The position numbers and the translations under genes are program-made. A stretch of DNA of 64,000 bases from Phycisphaerales bacterium AB-hyl4 (lineage in GTDB: Bacteria > Planctomycetota > Phycisphaerae > Phycisphaerales > Phycisphaeraceae), in contig JBGUBD010000003.1 of assembly GCA_041821185.1 (NCBI GenBank), positions 124,001-188,000 of the forward strand. The letters run 5' to 3'. Within the stretch, counting starts at the first letter, position 1; every line of letters begins with the position of its first letter. The notes under the pieces were generated by a model. That model was not told where the DNA came from. It worked only from the letters and a program-made list of their open reading frames with translations, and did no database searches. Of this stretch, positions 45,940-55,909 are shown piece by piece.

Positions 45940-47772
45940 TTAATAGGGCGGTCGGCGATCGCGATCCTGTTGCTGCGTGGGCATCATCGGGCCGACGGCG
46001 CCGAACAGCGGGGCGAGTTGCTCGACGGCGTCGCCCACGGCTTTCATCGCGCCGGTGGGCACGAACAGTCGCAACGCGACGCCGTCGTCTTCAACGCCGA
46101 GGCCCATGGCGATGGGCGGAACGTCGGCGGGCACTTCGATCGGCTCGCCGCCGAACATCATCAGCAGCAGGTTGCCCATCTGTGCCATGCCTTGCAGACT
46201 GACGTAGCTTTCGGCGGCGGCGTTGGGGGGCATCGCGTGGTCGCGAATGTCGGCGATCGCGCCGGCGGCGCCGATGCCGGTCGGCTGATCGAGTGCACGG
46301 AGGGCGGCACGCATGATCTGCGGGTCGGTGGTGGTGGTCATGATGATGTGATCGCCCTTGCCGGCGATGTACCCGCCGTACGACATCGCGCCCATGCCGG
46401 CGGCGAAGGGGTTGTCCATCTGCTGCATAAGCTCGGCGGGCATGTCAAACTGAATCTGGTACTGGGCGATCTGCACACCGTCGATCTGGAGGGCATCGTC
46501 GGTATACGTGCCGCGGAAGCTTACCGTGCCTGCGGGCTGGCCGTCGACGCCTTCGGGCAGGTCGACTTCCTGCTCGTCCATCTGTTCGATGGTGTTACGC
46601 CACGCGGCGAGGTAGGCGTCGGTGTCTTCGACGCGGTAGGTGCTGAGCATGTTCAGCAGGCCGCCGCCCATCATGGCGGCCTGGTCGGGCACGTAGAAGG
46701 CGGAGGCATAGGCGTGGGTCTGGTCGAGCAACGCGATCGACTGCTCGACGGGGCCGAACATGGCAAGCTGCTCTTCGGGCATGACGCCGAGCAAGGCTTT
46801 GATCATGCGGTTGAAGCGGATGGGGCGGTCGTCGACGGCGGTGGCGAACAGGAACGGGCGGTCGGGCAGGCGGGCGAGTTCGCTCGCGGCGTCGCTGGGT
46901 GTGCCGGGGAACAGTTCTCGCAGCGGCGAGTTGTCGCGCAGTTGGAAGGTCTGCGTCATGCCAAGGCCGCGTTCGGTCAGGTCAAAGGCGAAGACGATCG
47001 ACTGCACGCTTTCGATCATGGATCGCGAGCCGTCGGCGTAGAGCTGTTGCATGGCGCGGGACGCTTCAACGGTGGCTTCGTCCATGCCGAACTCGGTCAT
47101 CATGGCGAAGTCGTCGCCGAGCATGTCGGGGACCTGTTCGATGAGGTTGATCAGCGCCGGGCCGATGGCGTCGAGGTTGAGGTAGACGGCGAGGCTGGCT
47201 TCGTCGAGGTATTTGCTGCCGACACTGCCGGCGTGGGCCCGCAGCACGGCGGGGTCGCCGTCGGCGGTGTAGGCCTCGGCGAGCTCGCGCTGATCGCTGA
47301 GCACAGCGAAGTTGTCGAGCTGTCGGGAGAAGGCGGTCTGGCCGCCGGCCATGGTGAGCACGGCGACGTCGTCGCGCGGGTTGCCGTCAAAGTTGCCTAC
47401 GAACGACTGGTAGTTGCGCACGGGGATGAGCAGAGTCATGCCCGGCCGACCGCCGGTGTCGATGGCCTGACCGAGGTTGAAAATCGAGAGCACCATGGGC
47501 CCTGAGTTGTCGACGCCGTCGCTCATGCCGGCTTGACGGAACATCATGCCGACGATGTCGTCCATCTCTTCAAACGGCAGGTTGAGTGCCTGCCGAAGCT
47601 CGGCGACCTGCTCGTTGAGCGAGGCGAGGCTGGGCACGACAACCGCGACGTCCGCATCGGCGGAGACGAGGCGAAGTGCCGCGTCCGCGTTGGCGAAGGC
47701 GCGCGGGCTGGCTGTGAGGCTGAGCACCATCGTGGCTGCCACCGTCAAGCAGAGCAGGTACTGTCGCATCAT
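45940..47772 (-). CDS. Large exported protein of unknown function
   Basis: The product has 610 residues. A clear signal peptide (about residues 1-29, with ASPRAFANA near the cut site) is followed by a mature part with no membrane helices. It begins ALRLVSADADVAVVVPSLASL and contains repeated PVRNYQSFVGNF-type segments. Planctomycetes have many such periplasmic proteins of about 600 residues without known role. There is a Met-rich central and C-terminal part and a charged tail (QQQDRDRRPPY). GAGGA stands about eight bases before ATG 47772. Confidence 0.78.
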   Translation of the reverse strand: MMRQYLLCLTVAATMVLSLTASPRAFANADAALRLVSADADVAVVVPSLASLNEQVAELRQALNLPFEEMDDIVGMMFRQAGMSDGVDNSGPMVLSIFNLGQAIDTGGRPGMTLLIPVRNYQSFVGNFDGNPRDDVAVLTMAGGQTAFSRQLDNFAVLSDQRELAEAYTADGDPAVLRAHAGSVGSKYLDEASLAVYLNLDAIGPALINLIEQVPDMLGDDFAMMTEFGMDEATVEASRAMQQLYADGSRSMIESVQSIVFAFDLTERGLGMTQTFQLRDNSPLRELFPGTPSDAASELARLPDRPFLFATAVDDRPIRFNRMIKALLGVMPEEQLAMFGPVEQSIALLDQTHAYASAFYVPDQAAMMGGGLLNMLSTYRVEDTDAYLAAWRNTIEQMDEQEVDLPEGVDGQPAGTVSFRGTYTDDALQIDGVQIAQYQIQFDMPAELMQQMDNPFAAGMGAMSYGGYIAGKGDHIIMTTTTDPQIMRAALRALDQPTGIGAAGAIADIRDHAMPPNAAAESYVSLQGMAQMGNLLLMMFGGEPIEVPADVPPIAMGLGVEDDGVALRLFVPTGAMKAVGDAVEQLAPLFGAVGPMMPTQQQDRDRRPPY

Positions 47773-47895
47773 GATGTGGATCCTCGTGTGAAAATGAGCC
47801 CGAACGCGCGGTGCAAGCACCGCGGCTAAATGAGAACACGCCGTGCCATCCTACCTAAGCGATCATCATATCTGCCCGCGGCTGTGTCAATCGGC

Positions 47896-47901
47896 TAAAA
47901 T
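47896..47901 (+). promoter_or_regulatory. -10 box of mnmA, leaderless type
   Basis: GGCTAAAAT ends eight bases before ATG 47910; no Shine-Dalgarno is present. Confidence 0.5.
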
Positions 47902-47909
47902 GGTCGACT

Positions 47910-49097
47910 ATGGCTTCGTCGACCCCAAATCCCCGGCCCGGCTCGCCCAGACGCGGCAAGGTGCTCGTCGCCATGTCCGGCGGCGTGGACAGCTCCGTGA
48001 CCGCAGCCCTGCTCAAGCGGGAGGGCTACGAGGTCGTCGGCTGCTTCATGCGCCTCGGGTCCGACGACTCGGTCGAGGCGGCGGAGGGGTACGACAACAT
48101 GTTCGAAGGCGCTTGCGATCCGACCAAGCAGCCCAAGGCCAATCGGCAGGGCTGCTGCTCGGTGAACGATGCGTCCGACGCTCGACTTGTCGCGGCGATG
48201 CTCGACATTCCGTTTTATGTGCTCAATTTCAAGAAAGACTTCGGGCGGATCATCAACTACTTCGTCGATGAGTACAACGCGGGGCGGACGCCGAACCCGT
48301 GTGTGCGATGTAATGACTGGTTGAAGTTCGGCAAGCTTTACGACTATGCGCAGTCGATTGATGCGGATTACATCGCATCGGGGCATTATGCTCGGATTGG
48401 GCGCGCTTTATCGGGGGGGCGGGCACGGCTGCTGCGCGGGGTGGATCATCACAAGGATCAGAGCTATGTGTTGTTCGGCTCGCCACGCGACCGCATCGAC
48501 CACATGATGCTGCCCATTGGGGACCTGGAGAAGTCGGCAGTGCGACAGTTGGCGGAGGAGTTTGATCTGCCGGTGTTCGATAAGCCGGACAGCCAGGAGA
48601 TCTGCTTCGTGCCGGACAACGATTATGCAAGGCTCGTTCGGCGGCGCTCGCCCGACCTGGTGGAGGAAGGCGACGTGCTTGATGCCGAGGGTAACAAGGT
48701 GGGCAGGCACCCGGGCCACCAGCATTACACCATCGGCCAGCGGCGAGGGCTGGGCATTGCACTGGGGTATCCGATCTACGTGACGCACCGCGACCCGCAG
48801 GGCAATACCATCACCGTCGGCCAGAAGGATGACCTGCTCGCGACCGGCTGCACCGCTCGCGACACGAACTGGCTGATTGATGATGTGCCGACCGACTGGC
48901 GCCCTTGTGAGGCGAAGGTGCGTTACAACAGCCAACCCGTGTCGGCGGAGGTGCGAGCGACCCCCGGAAGTGGTGAAGATGTGCTGGAGGTGCGGTTTAC
49001 CGAGCCTGTCGACGCGGTGACACCCGGGCAGGCCGTGGTCTGCTACGACGGCGACGCGGTGATGGGCGGGGGGTGGATTGACTCGGCCACGCGATGA
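47910..49097 (+). CDS. mnmA: tRNA-specific 2-thiouridylase
   Basis: This enzyme places sulfur on U34 of tRNA-Lys, -Glu and -Gln, acting with the persulfide relay. The protein has 395 residues (family about 365). The PP-loop is SGGVDSS (23-29), the nucleophile Cys is in TPNPCVRCN, and the second catalytic Cys is in SQEICFVPD. GHQHYTIGQRRGLGIA and the C-terminal beta-barrel follow. It is divergent from the exported-protein gene. With the MnmE-like GTPase it is one of two wobble-uridine-modification homologues in the window. Confidence 0.95.
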   Translation: MASSTPNPRPGSPRRGKVLVAMSGGVDSSVTAALLKREGYEVVGCFMRLGSDDSVEAAEGYDNMFEGACDPTKQPKANRQGCCSVNDASDARLVAAMLDIPFYVLNFKKDFGRIINYFVDEYNAGRTPNPCVRCNDWLKFGKLYDYAQSIDADYIASGHYARIGRALSGGRARLLRGVDHHKDQSYVLFGSPRDRIDHMMLPIGDLEKSAVRQLAEEFDLPVFDKPDSQEICFVPDNDYARLVRRRSPDLVEEGDVLDAEGNKVGRHPGHQHYTIGQRRGLGIALGYPIYVTHRDPQGNTITVGQKDDLLATGCTARDTNWLIDDVPTDWRPCEAKVRYNSQPVSAEVRATPGSGEDVLEVRFTEPVDAVTPGQAVVCYDGDAVMGGGWIDSATR

Positions 49098-49184
49098 TTG
49101 CGGCGGTTCGGGGCGTATCGCGATTTTGACCCCAAGGCCCGGGTGTGGTACCAACTCGGGATTCCGAGCCTTGGGAGCGTGTGG

Positions 49185-49610
49185 ATGAGTCGAACGCGGA
49201 TGTTGATTGCAGTGTCTTCGCCCTGGGCGAGCGAGAAGCTCGTCGGGCCGTTGGCGGACCTGGCTGCCCGGCTGGATGCCGAGGCGGTGGTGGCGCATGT
49301 GGCCCAGCTCCAGGACGAGGATGAGCACGAGTCCGACGCGACCCAGCGCGGCGAACAGACGCTGCACCTCATGACCGAGGGGCTGCGCGACGCGGGGGTT
49401 AAAACCGATGGCGTCATGCTCTTTTCCGACGACACGTCCAAGGCCATCCTCAACACCGCCAAGGCCCGGCAATGCACGCTCATCGTGCTCGGGCTGACCG
49501 GCAAGGGCGTACTCAAACGCCTGATCGCCGGCGACGTGCCGAGCAACCTCATCCGGCAGACCAACCTGCCCGTGCTGCTGTGCCCGGCCAACTGGGACGG
49601 CTCGGTCTGA
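49185..49610 (+). CDS. Universal stress protein, UspA family
   Basis: The product has 141 residues, one Usp domain. The first strand is RMLIAVSSPWASEKLV, and the C-terminal nucleotide-binding region reads LIVLGLTGKGVLKRLIAGD then VPSNLIRQTNLPVLLCP, which fits the Usp pattern with a variant G-x-x-G. It may bind ATP. ATG 49185 has GGGAG about seven bases upstream. It follows mnmA by 87 bases. Confidence 0.85.
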   Translation: MSRTRMLIAVSSPWASEKLVGPLADLAARLDAEAVVAHVAQLQDEDEHESDATQRGEQTLHLMTEGLRDAGVKTDGVMLFSDDTSKAILNTAKARQCTLIVLGLTGKGVLKRLIAGDVPSNLIRQTNLPVLLCPANWDGSV

Positions 49611-49670
49611 CCAGCCGTCAGGCTCCGCAGCATCTTCAACCCCGCAACTACCCTTGACGCGGTGTGCCGC

Positions 49671-49676
49671 TACCAT
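49671..49676 (+). promoter_or_regulatory. -10 box of the LPG-synthase-like gene, leaderless type
   Basis: CGCTACCAT ends seven bases before ATG 49684. A TTGACG at 49654 looks like a -35 but is only 11 bases from the box. Confidence 0.45.
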
Positions 49677-49683
49677 TGCGGGC

Positions 49684-50919
49684 ATGCAGCGGCAGCTGAG
49701 CAACCTGCTTCGATTGGCACTCGCCCTGGCGGGGCTGGCGTTTATCGCGTGGTCGTTGACGTGGTCGGACCAACTGGTGCTGCCTGTGGGGACGACTCTG
49801 CCCGATGGCAGCACGCTGGCGGCGGCGGAGCGGGTTCGACTGATCGACGGTGAGCCGGGGCGTGCGGGTGACCGGGTGGTGGTTCAGCTGCCGAGCGAAC
49901 TTGGGGCGGGCGAGACGATGTCGCTGGATGCCGAGCGGGTCGGTGGCGGGCCCGCGGACGTGCAGTATGAGCGGGGGGTTGTCAGCACGCTGGCGGGTGC
50001 GCGGTGGTCGCTGGTGGTGGCGGGGGTGTTGCTGGTCGGGACGTTGCCGTTCTTGCAAACGGCTCGCTGGCTGATGCTGCTGCGCTCGCAGGGGCTGGAC
50101 CCGGGGATGACGAAGGCGTTTCGGCTGACGCTGGTGGGGCAGTTTTTCAATTTCTGCATGCCGGGTATGACGGGCGGCGACCTGGTCAAGGCGTACTACG
50201 CTGCGAAGGGATCTGGCCGACGGGGTGCTGCGGTGATGAGCGTGGTGTTCGACCGGGTGGCGGGGTTGCTGTCGATCATTTTGCTGGCCGGGCTGGTGGG
50301 CTTGCTGCTGCTGGACGATCCGATGGTGCGATCGTTGACGCTGGTGGTCTGGCTGGTGATGCTGGCGCTGGTGGTGTTCGCGATGGGTTACTTTTCGCAG
50401 CGGTTCCGCCGATGGGTGGGCATCGACTGGCTACAGCGTCGGCTGGGAGAGGGGAGCGTGCTGACGCGGATCGACCAGGCGGCGCTTGCGTATCGGTCGC
50501 AGCCTGGGGCGGTGCTGGGCGCGGTGATGGTGTCGTTGCCGGCTCACTTGGCACAGATGCTAGCGACGGCGTTGGCGGGTTGGGCGCTGGGGATCGATCT
50601 GTCGTTGGGGGTGTTGCTGGTGGTGCTGCCGATCGTGTATTTCGTCGGCTCGCTGCCGATCACGTACCAGGGGCTGGGTGTGATGGAAGGCGTTGCGTTT
50701 GCGCTGCTGCTGGGGCTGCCGGCCGCGGGCGGTGAGGCGGGCGCGGGCGCGACGGTGAATCAGATCGTTGGCATGTTGCTGTTGGGTCGGCTGTACCTGC
50801 TGGTGTACGGGCTGTTGGGGTCCGTGTACGTATTGCGTGGCGGCATGCATCTGTTTCCGCAAGACGAGGCGATGGCGGATGATGAAACGCCGAGCGAGCA
50901 GACGCTGGCGGCGCGATAG
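49684..50919 (+). CDS. Lysylphosphatidylglycerol-synthase-like (UPF0104) membrane protein
   Basis: The product has 411 residues with about eight membrane helices. It belongs to the LPG_synthase_TM family; the motif GQFFNFCMPGMTGGDLVKAYY, where GGDLVKAY is the family's signature, is near residues 151-171. Unlike most members it has about 70 polar residues between helix 1 and helix 2 (about 33-105), an extra domain that should lie outside. Family members include flippase-like proteins and the membrane part of MprF. The actual lipid is unknown. ATG 49684 lies behind a leaderless-type box. Confidence 0.8.
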   Translation: MQRQLSNLLRLALALAGLAFIAWSLTWSDQLVLPVGTTLPDGSTLAAAERVRLIDGEPGRAGDRVVVQLPSELGAGETMSLDAERVGGGPADVQYERGVVSTLAGARWSLVVAGVLLVGTLPFLQTARWLMLLRSQGLDPGMTKAFRLTLVGQFFNFCMPGMTGGDLVKAYYAAKGSGRRGAAVMSVVFDRVAGLLSIILLAGLVGLLLLDDPMVRSLTLVVWLVMLALVVFAMGYFSQRFRRWVGIDWLQRRLGEGSVLTRIDQAALAYRSQPGAVLGAVMVSLPAHLAQMLATALAGWALGIDLSLGVLLVVLPIVYFVGSLPITYQGLGVMEGVAFALLLGLPAAGGEAGAGATVNQIVGMLLLGRLYLLVYGLLGSVYVLRGGMHLFPQDEAMADDETPSEQTLAAR

Positions 50920-50956
50920 CCTCGGTTGTGACGGTGGCGCGGTTGCTCGGGGTCGA

Positions 50957-52501
50957 TTATTGGGGTAGCAGGGGGCCCTTGGCCTTGCCCTTGGCTTTTG
51001 TCTTGGCGTTGACTTTGTCTTCAGCTTCGAGCTTGCCGTTGCTCAGCAGGGCCTGGACCAGTTCGTTGACGTTGACGGTGGCGAAGCTGGTGGCGCGGTC
51101 GCTCATGGCGTAAGGGATGATGAGCATGTCCTGGTGGATGACGGCGCCGCATGAGTAGACGACATTGGGCACGTAGCCGTCACGTTCGCTTTCGTCGGGC
51201 ACGAGCAGGGGGTCTTCGAGGTGGCCGATGACTTTGGCCGGGTCGTCGAGGTCGAGCAGTGAGACGCCGATGCAGTATTGACGCATGGGCCCGACGCCGT
51301 GGGTGAGCATCAGCCAGCCGGCTTCGGTTTCGATGGGTGCGCCGCAGTTGCCAATCTGGACGAATTCCCAGGGGTATCGGGGGGTTTGGAGTTTTTCGGC
51401 TTCGTTCCAGAAGTAGACGTTGTCGGACCGCATGAGGAACATGTTCTCACCGTCGAGTCGGGAGATCATGTGGTATCGGCCGTTGATCTTGCGCGGGAAC
51501 AGGGCCATGCCCTTGTTCTGCACGTACTGGCCGTTGAGGGTGTGGATGTCGATGTCCTGGAAGTCGTGGGTCTGGAGCATCTGCGGGAGGATGCGAAAGC
51601 CGTTGTAGGCGGTGTACGTGCCGAAGTAGGTCACCGTACCGTCGTCGTCGACGAAGCGGGTGAGGCGAACGTCCTCAATGCCCTTCGACTCGTTGTCGGA
51701 ACTGGGGAAGATGACGACCTCGGAGGGGTCCGTACCTTCGGGGACGGAGAGGTGGTAGTTGCTTCGCGCGAGCCAGAGCATGTTCTCGGCGGTTTCGTTA
51801 AAGGCGCTGGGGTTGCTGTGATTCTGGCGGACGTCGTCGACGGCGTGGTCGAGTTGGTCGTAGTTGAACGTGTCGCCGAGGCGTTCAAGGACCTGACGGG
51901 CCGTGTCGTTGTAGGCCGCCATCTCGATGAGTTTGAGGCGGAAGAGCTTTTTCTCGTAGGCGCGGTCCTGGCGAACGGTGAGTCGGGCGGCGAATCGGCT
52001 GGGCTCGTTGAAGTTGATGTGGCTGTGGTCGTCGATGACGCCGGTGCGGAAGACGATGGAGGAGATGTGCCCTTCGCCTGTGGCGCGGAGGCTCATAAGC
52101 AGGCGACATTCGCCGGGCGCGAGGTTGGACTGATCCGGATGCAGGACCATGGAGGGGTTGAACAGGGCTGCCGACTCGACGGAATATTCCATCGTGAAGT
52201 AGCTGCCGATCAGCAGCTTTCGTGTCCGCGAGAGGCTGTCGGGCTCGGGTACGTGGGCGCGGACCACGTCGAAGTGCTGCTGGAAGGTTGCTTCAACTTT
52301 GCGGTGGCGGGCGTTGAAGTGATCCAGCACGCGTTTGAGCAGGCTTTCGACCTCGGCTTCATCAAGGCGGAGGACGCGCTTGATGACGGCGCGGACGCGC
52401 TTTTCACCTCCGACATCGAAGTAACGCGTGATGACGCGGCGGTCATCGGAAATAAATTTTTCGGGAAGTCGAGAGACTTTCAACTTCGTCGCCGTCTGCA
52501 T
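50957..52501 (-). CDS. Glycoside hydrolase family 130 (mannoside phosphorylase) protein
   Basis: The product has 514 residues, larger than simple GH130 enzymes. A roughly 150-residue N-terminal domain of unknown role precedes the five-bladed propeller. Propeller motifs include GIEDVRLTRFVDDDG (expected catalytic Asp in EDxR), YHMISRLDGENMFLMRSDN, GNCGAPIETEAGWLMLTHG and VPNVVYSCGAV. GH130 enzymes phosphorolyse beta-mannosides. The C-terminus is a Lys/Ala-rich tail (NAKTKAKGKAKG), possibly disordered. ATG 52501 (MQTATKLKV) is preferred over longer frames. Confidence 0.85.
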   Translation of the reverse strand: MQTATKLKVSRLPEKFISDDRRVITRYFDVGGEKRVRAVIKRVLRLDEAEVESLLKRVLDHFNARHRKVEATFQQHFDVVRAHVPEPDSLSRTRKLLIGSYFTMEYSVESAALFNPSMVLHPDQSNLAPGECRLLMSLRATGEGHISSIVFRTGVIDDHSHINFNEPSRFAARLTVRQDRAYEKKLFRLKLIEMAAYNDTARQVLERLGDTFNYDQLDHAVDDVRQNHSNPSAFNETAENMLWLARSNYHLSVPEGTDPSEVVIFPSSDNESKGIEDVRLTRFVDDDGTVTYFGTYTAYNGFRILPQMLQTHDFQDIDIHTLNGQYVQNKGMALFPRKINGRYHMISRLDGENMFLMRSDNVYFWNEAEKLQTPRYPWEFVQIGNCGAPIETEAGWLMLTHGVGPMRQYCIGVSLLDLDDPAKVIGHLEDPLLVPDESERDGYVPNVVYSCGAVIHQDMLIIPYAMSDRATSFATVNVNELVQALLSNGKLEAEDKVNAKTKAKGKAKGPLLPQ

Positions 52502-52664
52502 GGCTGGCGGCTCGCGCTTGATTTTTTCGGGGAGCGTGCGGCGGCGGCAATCACAAGTTAACCACAGCCTGACAGCGGCAAGCATATCGGCGAAACCCGG
52601 AGCGGGCAATGCGTATTATTCTTATTTTTCAGGATTTAGAGGGTGGAGGCGGTTTATGGTCTCG

Positions 52665-52729
52665 GGTTTCTCGTTTCTGGTTTTTCAAGACCGCCTTTGA
52701 CGCGTCACCAGAAACCGGAAACGAGAAAT
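52665..52729. repeat. Degenerate heptanucleotide inverted array 3
   Basis: Left units GTTTCTC, GTTTCTG, GTTTTTC (from 52666) face right units CAGAAAC, CGGAAAC, GAGAAAT (to 52729), giving an imperfect stem around 20 bases. It lies in the 240 bases between the GH130 gene and the YggS-like gene. It resembles the GTTTCGA units in the MnmE-like gene. Confidence 0.65.
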
Positions 52730-52741
52730 CGTGACATTGCC

Positions 52742-53542
52742 TTATTCGGATTCCGTTTCGCCGAACAATGCTCGGCCGATGCGGACGATGTTGGCGCCTT
52801 CTTCGATGGCGATTTCAAAGTCGTTGGTCATGCCCATGGAGAGGATGTTGAATCCGTCTCGGCCGACCTTTTCACCGCGGATTTCGTTGAACAGCTCGGC
52901 AGTGCGGGCGAAGGGGCCGCGGGCGTCTTCGGGGTTGTCGGTGTGTGGGGCCATGGTCATCAGGCCGCGGCAGCGCAGGTGGAGCATCGTCTCGATCTGG
53001 TCGACGATGTGCGGCACGGCAGGGGGCGAGATGCCATGCTTGCTCGCTTCGCCGGAGGCGTTGACCTGGACGAGTACGTCGACGACCTGCTCGGTGCGGG
53101 CGGCGTAGTTGTGCAGTTCCTCTGCGAGGCGGAGGCTGTCGACGCCGTGCACGAGCTTGACGAGGGGGACCACCTGCTTGACCTTGTTTCGCTGGAGGTG
53201 GCCGATCATGTGCCAGCGGACCTCCTCGGGCATGGCGGGGGTGTTGGGCTTGGCGACGACGGCCCCGCCGAGCGTTTTGTGGCGGGCGAGGAACTCGTTG
53301 AGCTGGGCGACGCGCTGGCCGAGCTGCTGGACCCGGCTTTCGCCGAGGTCGATGTGGCCCATCTCGACGAGGCCGCGGATCTGGTCGGGCGTAGCGTTTT
53401 TCGTCACGGCGACCATGAGCACGTCTTTCGCCTTGCGGCCGCTACGCTCGGCGGCGGCGGCGATGCGGTCGCAGACCTTGCGGTACGCGTCACGGAGGGG
53501 CGATGTTCCGGGGGTAGATCCAACCATGGGTTCAGCTGCCAT
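52742..53542 (-). CDS. YggS/PROSC family PLP homeostasis protein
   Basis: The product has 266 residues. It is a TIM-barrel PLP protein of the alanine-racemase N-terminal fold, which buffers free PLP. The PLP lysine is Lys48 in VAVTKNATP. IDLGESRVQQ, WHMIGHLQRNKVKQV and GLMTMAPHTDN are family motifs, and LSMGMTNDFEIAIEEGANIVRIG near the end binds the phosphate. ATG 53542 is preferred; GGAG is three bases before it. It lies 49 bases behind purB on the same strand. Confidence 0.92.
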   Translation of the reverse strand: MAAEPMVGSTPGTSPLRDAYRKVCDRIAAAAERSGRKAKDVLMVAVTKNATPDQIRGLVEMGHIDLGESRVQQLGQRVAQLNEFLARHKTLGGAVVAKPNTPAMPEEVRWHMIGHLQRNKVKQVVPLVKLVHGVDSLRLAEELHNYAARTEQVVDVLVQVNASGEASKHGISPPAVPHIVDQIETMLHLRCRGLMTMAPHTDNPEDARGPFARTAELFNEIRGEKVGRDGFNILSMGMTNDFEIAIEEGANIVRIGRALFGETESE

Positions 53543-53591
53543 AAGCTCCAAAGTAGGCGGTTTGGGGAGGCGTGGCAAGAGACGACATTAT

Positions 53592-55043
53592 CTACACCTT
53601 CAACGCCGGCTCGTACTCAATTGCGTCGGCGTAACGCTGGCGGATCGGCTCAACCACCTCTTCCACGAACTGTTCGACCTGCTGCGGGGCCCGGCCGACG
53701 AACTGGCTTGGTTCGAGCACGGCTTTAAGGTCGATGCCCGCGAAGGCTGGCTCGTCCTTGATGCGATCGAGCAGATCGTTCGCCGCGCCCTCGGCCTTGA
53801 CGCGATGGGCGGCGGCCAGGCTGTGGCGACGGATCACTTCGTGCACCTCCTGCCGATCGGCGCCCTTCTGCACGGCCGCCATGAGCAGGTTTTCCGTGGC
53901 CATAAAGGGCAGCTCGGCGGCGAGGTTTGCTTCGACGGTCTTTTCGTAGACGACGAGGCCGGCGGTGACGTTGACGAGCAGGTCGAGCACGCCGTCGAGG
54001 GCGAGGAACGGCTCGGGCAACGTGAGTCGGCGGGCGGAGGAGTCGTCAAGCGTGCGCTCCATCCACTGCTCGGCGGCGGTGACGTAAGGGGTCTGGGTCA
54101 TGCCGATGACGAAGCGGGCGAGGCCGGTGATGCGCTCGCAGCGCATGGGGTTTCGCTTGTACGCCATGGCCGAGCTGCCGATCTGGTCTTTTTCGAACGG
54201 CTCTTCGATTTCCTTGCGGTTGGCGAGCAGGCGGACATCGGTGGCGAACTTTTGCGCGGCGGCGGCGACGGCGGCGAGGCTGCCGGCGACCATGCCGTCG
54301 ATGACGCGTGGGTAGGTCTGGCCGGTGACGACGAATCGGCGGTCGGGGTCGAAGCCCATCTTTTCGGTGACGAGGCGGTCGAGCTGCTCAACCTTGGCGT
54401 GCGATTCGGGGGTGTCGCCGCCGAAGAGGGCGAGGAAGCTGGCCTGCGTGCCGGTGGTGCCCTTGACGCCGCGGAAGCGAAGCGAGGTGATACGGTGTTC
54501 GACTTCCTCCAGGGCGAGGCTCATGTCGTAAGCCCACAACGCGGCCCGCTTGCCGACGGTGGTCGGCTGGGCCGGCTGGTAATGGGTGAAGGCGAGGGTG
54601 GGCAGGGTCTTGTGCTGCTCGGCGAAGCGGGTGAGGCGGTCGATGGCAGTGGCGAGCTTGCGGGCGACGATGTGCAGGGCATCGCGGACCTGGAGCAACT
54701 CGGTGTTGCAGTTGACGAACTGGCTGGTCGCGCCGAGGTGGATGATGGGGCGGGCCTTGGGAGCGACCTCGCCAAGCGCGTGCACGTGGGCCATCACGTC
54801 GTGGCGGAGCTTTTTCTCGTAGTAGGCTGCTTTGTCGTAGTCGATGGGGTCCTGAACGGCGGCGCGGAGCTCGGCGAGCTGTGCGTCGGTGATGTCCAGG
54901 CCCAGTTCCTGTTCGGCCTCGGCGAGAGCCAACCAGAGCTTACGCCACGTCTGGAACTTGGTGCGCGGGGACCAGACGGCCAGCATCTCGGCGGAGGCGT
55001 TGCGGGTCGCCAGGGGCGATTGATAGCGTAAATCGTTGTCCAT
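53592..55043 (-). CDS. purB: Adenylosuccinate lyase
   Basis: This enzyme acts twice in purine synthesis, releasing fumarate from SAICAR and from adenylosuccinate. The protein has 483 residues. Family motifs: [30 protein letters not shown] (catalytic His) and the signature [15 protein letters not shown]. It resembles the longer (animal-like) PurB type. ATG 55043 has GAGGA seven bases upstream. A TAATAT box lies about 40 bases before it. Confidence 0.94.
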   Translation of the reverse strand: MDNDLRYQSPLATRNASAEMLAVWSPRTKFQTWRKLWLALAEAEQELGLDITDAQLAELRAAVQDPIDYDKAAYYEKKLRHDVMAHVHALGEVAPKARPIIHLGATSQFVNCNTELLQVRDALHIVARKLATAIDRLTRFAEQHKTLPTLAFTHYQPAQPTTVGKRAALWAYDMSLALEEVEHRITSLRFRGVKGTTGTQASFLALFGGDTPESHAKVEQLDRLVTEKMGFDPDRRFVVTGQTYPRVIDGMVAGSLAAVAAAAQKFATDVRLLANRKEIEEPFEKDQIGSSAMAYKRNPMRCERITGLARFVIGMTQTPYVTAAEQWMERTLDDSSARRLTLPEPFLALDGVLDLLVNVTAGLVVYEKTVEANLAAELPFMATENLLMAAVQKGADRQEVHEVIRRHSLAAAHRVKAEGAANDLLDRIKDEPAFAGIDLKAVLEPSQFVGRAPQQVEQFVEEVVEPIRQRYADAIEYEPALKV

Positions 55044-55083
55044 GATTGTCCTCGACTCATTGACCCGTGGGGGAAAGACGGTC

Positions 55084-55089
55084 ATATTA
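55084..55089 (-). promoter_or_regulatory. -10 box of purB
   Basis: Minus-strand TGCTAATAT, a TAATAT box with TGn extension; the leader would be about 34 bases, with a Shine-Dalgarno. Confidence 0.45.
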
Positions 55090-55267
55090 GCAGGTGTCGG
55101 CAGCCCGTATTGGAAGAAGTCGAGCGGGTGGCGTCTGGCGGTGTAAGGATCGACGCGCCGGCGACGACACCTGCCGGGAATTGATGGATAATACCTGTGG
55201 CGGCTGCGATCCGGGGCTTCGCGTTGCTCAGCCCTCGGCTTTGAGTTGGCGATTCTTTTTGTAGACC

Positions 55268-55909
55268 ATGGCGCAACCCACCGACCAGCAATGGCTCACG
55301 CGCATCCGCGCCGGCGACACGTCGGCGATGGGGGAGTTGCTGTCCGCTTATCAGGGTCGACTGTTTAACGTCTGTCTGCGGATGCTCTCGAATCGTGATG
55401 ATGCGGCGGAGGTGACGCAGGAGGCGATGCTCAAGATCGTCCAGCACATCGAGGGCTTTCGTGGCAAGAGCCAACTTTCGACGTGGATGATCCGCATTGC
55501 GATGAACCAAGCGACCACCCGCCTGCGGCAGCGCAAACGTCGACTCATGCTCAGCCTCGACGGGCAGCGCAATGGCCACGCCCATGGCGACCAGGCCGAC
55601 GCCCTTCGAGATACTTTGCGAGATGAGCGGGAACCTTCGCCCGCGGCGGGCGTCGAAAAGCAAGAGCAGCTGGCGCAGCTTCAGCAGGCGCTGGCGAAGC
55701 TGGAAGCGGATTTCCGGGCGGTGCTTGTGCTGCGGGATATTGAAGGGCTGGATTACCAGCAGATCGCTGACGTGGTCGAAGCGCCGGTGGGCACGGTGAA
55801 GAGTCGGCTGTTCCGGGCTCGGCTGGCGTTGCGGCAACAGTTGCAGGCGATGGAAGGTGATTCGGCCGACACACGTTCGCAGGCTCGGCCAGAGGTGCAA
55901 GATGGCTGA
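55268..55909 (+). CDS. ECF-family RNA polymerase sigma factor
   Basis: The product has 213 residues. Region 2 is [20 protein letters not shown] and the following [12 protein letters not shown] helix; region 4 is [20 protein letters not shown] then [19 protein letters not shown]. The sigma-4 helix-turn-helix is normal. ECF sigmas direct small stress regulons and are held by an anti-sigma. The next gene overlaps by eight bases and encodes a membrane protein with the layout of an anti-sigma factor. The target promoter cannot be read from here. Confidence 0.92.
   Translation: MAQPTDQQWLTRIRAGDTSAMGELLSAYQGRLFNVCLRMLSNRDDAAEVTQEAMLKIVQHIEGFRGKSQLSTWMIRIAMNQATTRLRQRKRRLMLSLDGQRNGHAHGDQADALRDTLRDEREPSPAAGVEKQEQLAQLQQALAKLEADFRAVLVLRDIEGLDYQQIADVVEAPVGTVKSRLFRARLALRQQLQAMEGDSADTRSQARPEVQDG

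Noticed and set aside
45892..47505. Plus-strand frame of 537 codons opposite the exported-protein gene
   Set aside because: The minus-strand protein has a proper signal peptide and Shine-Dalgarno; the plus frame has mirror composition only.
49654..49676. TTGACG as the -35 of the LPG-synthase-like gene
   Set aside because: Only 11 bases from the -10 box; the spacing does not fit a sigma-70 promoter.
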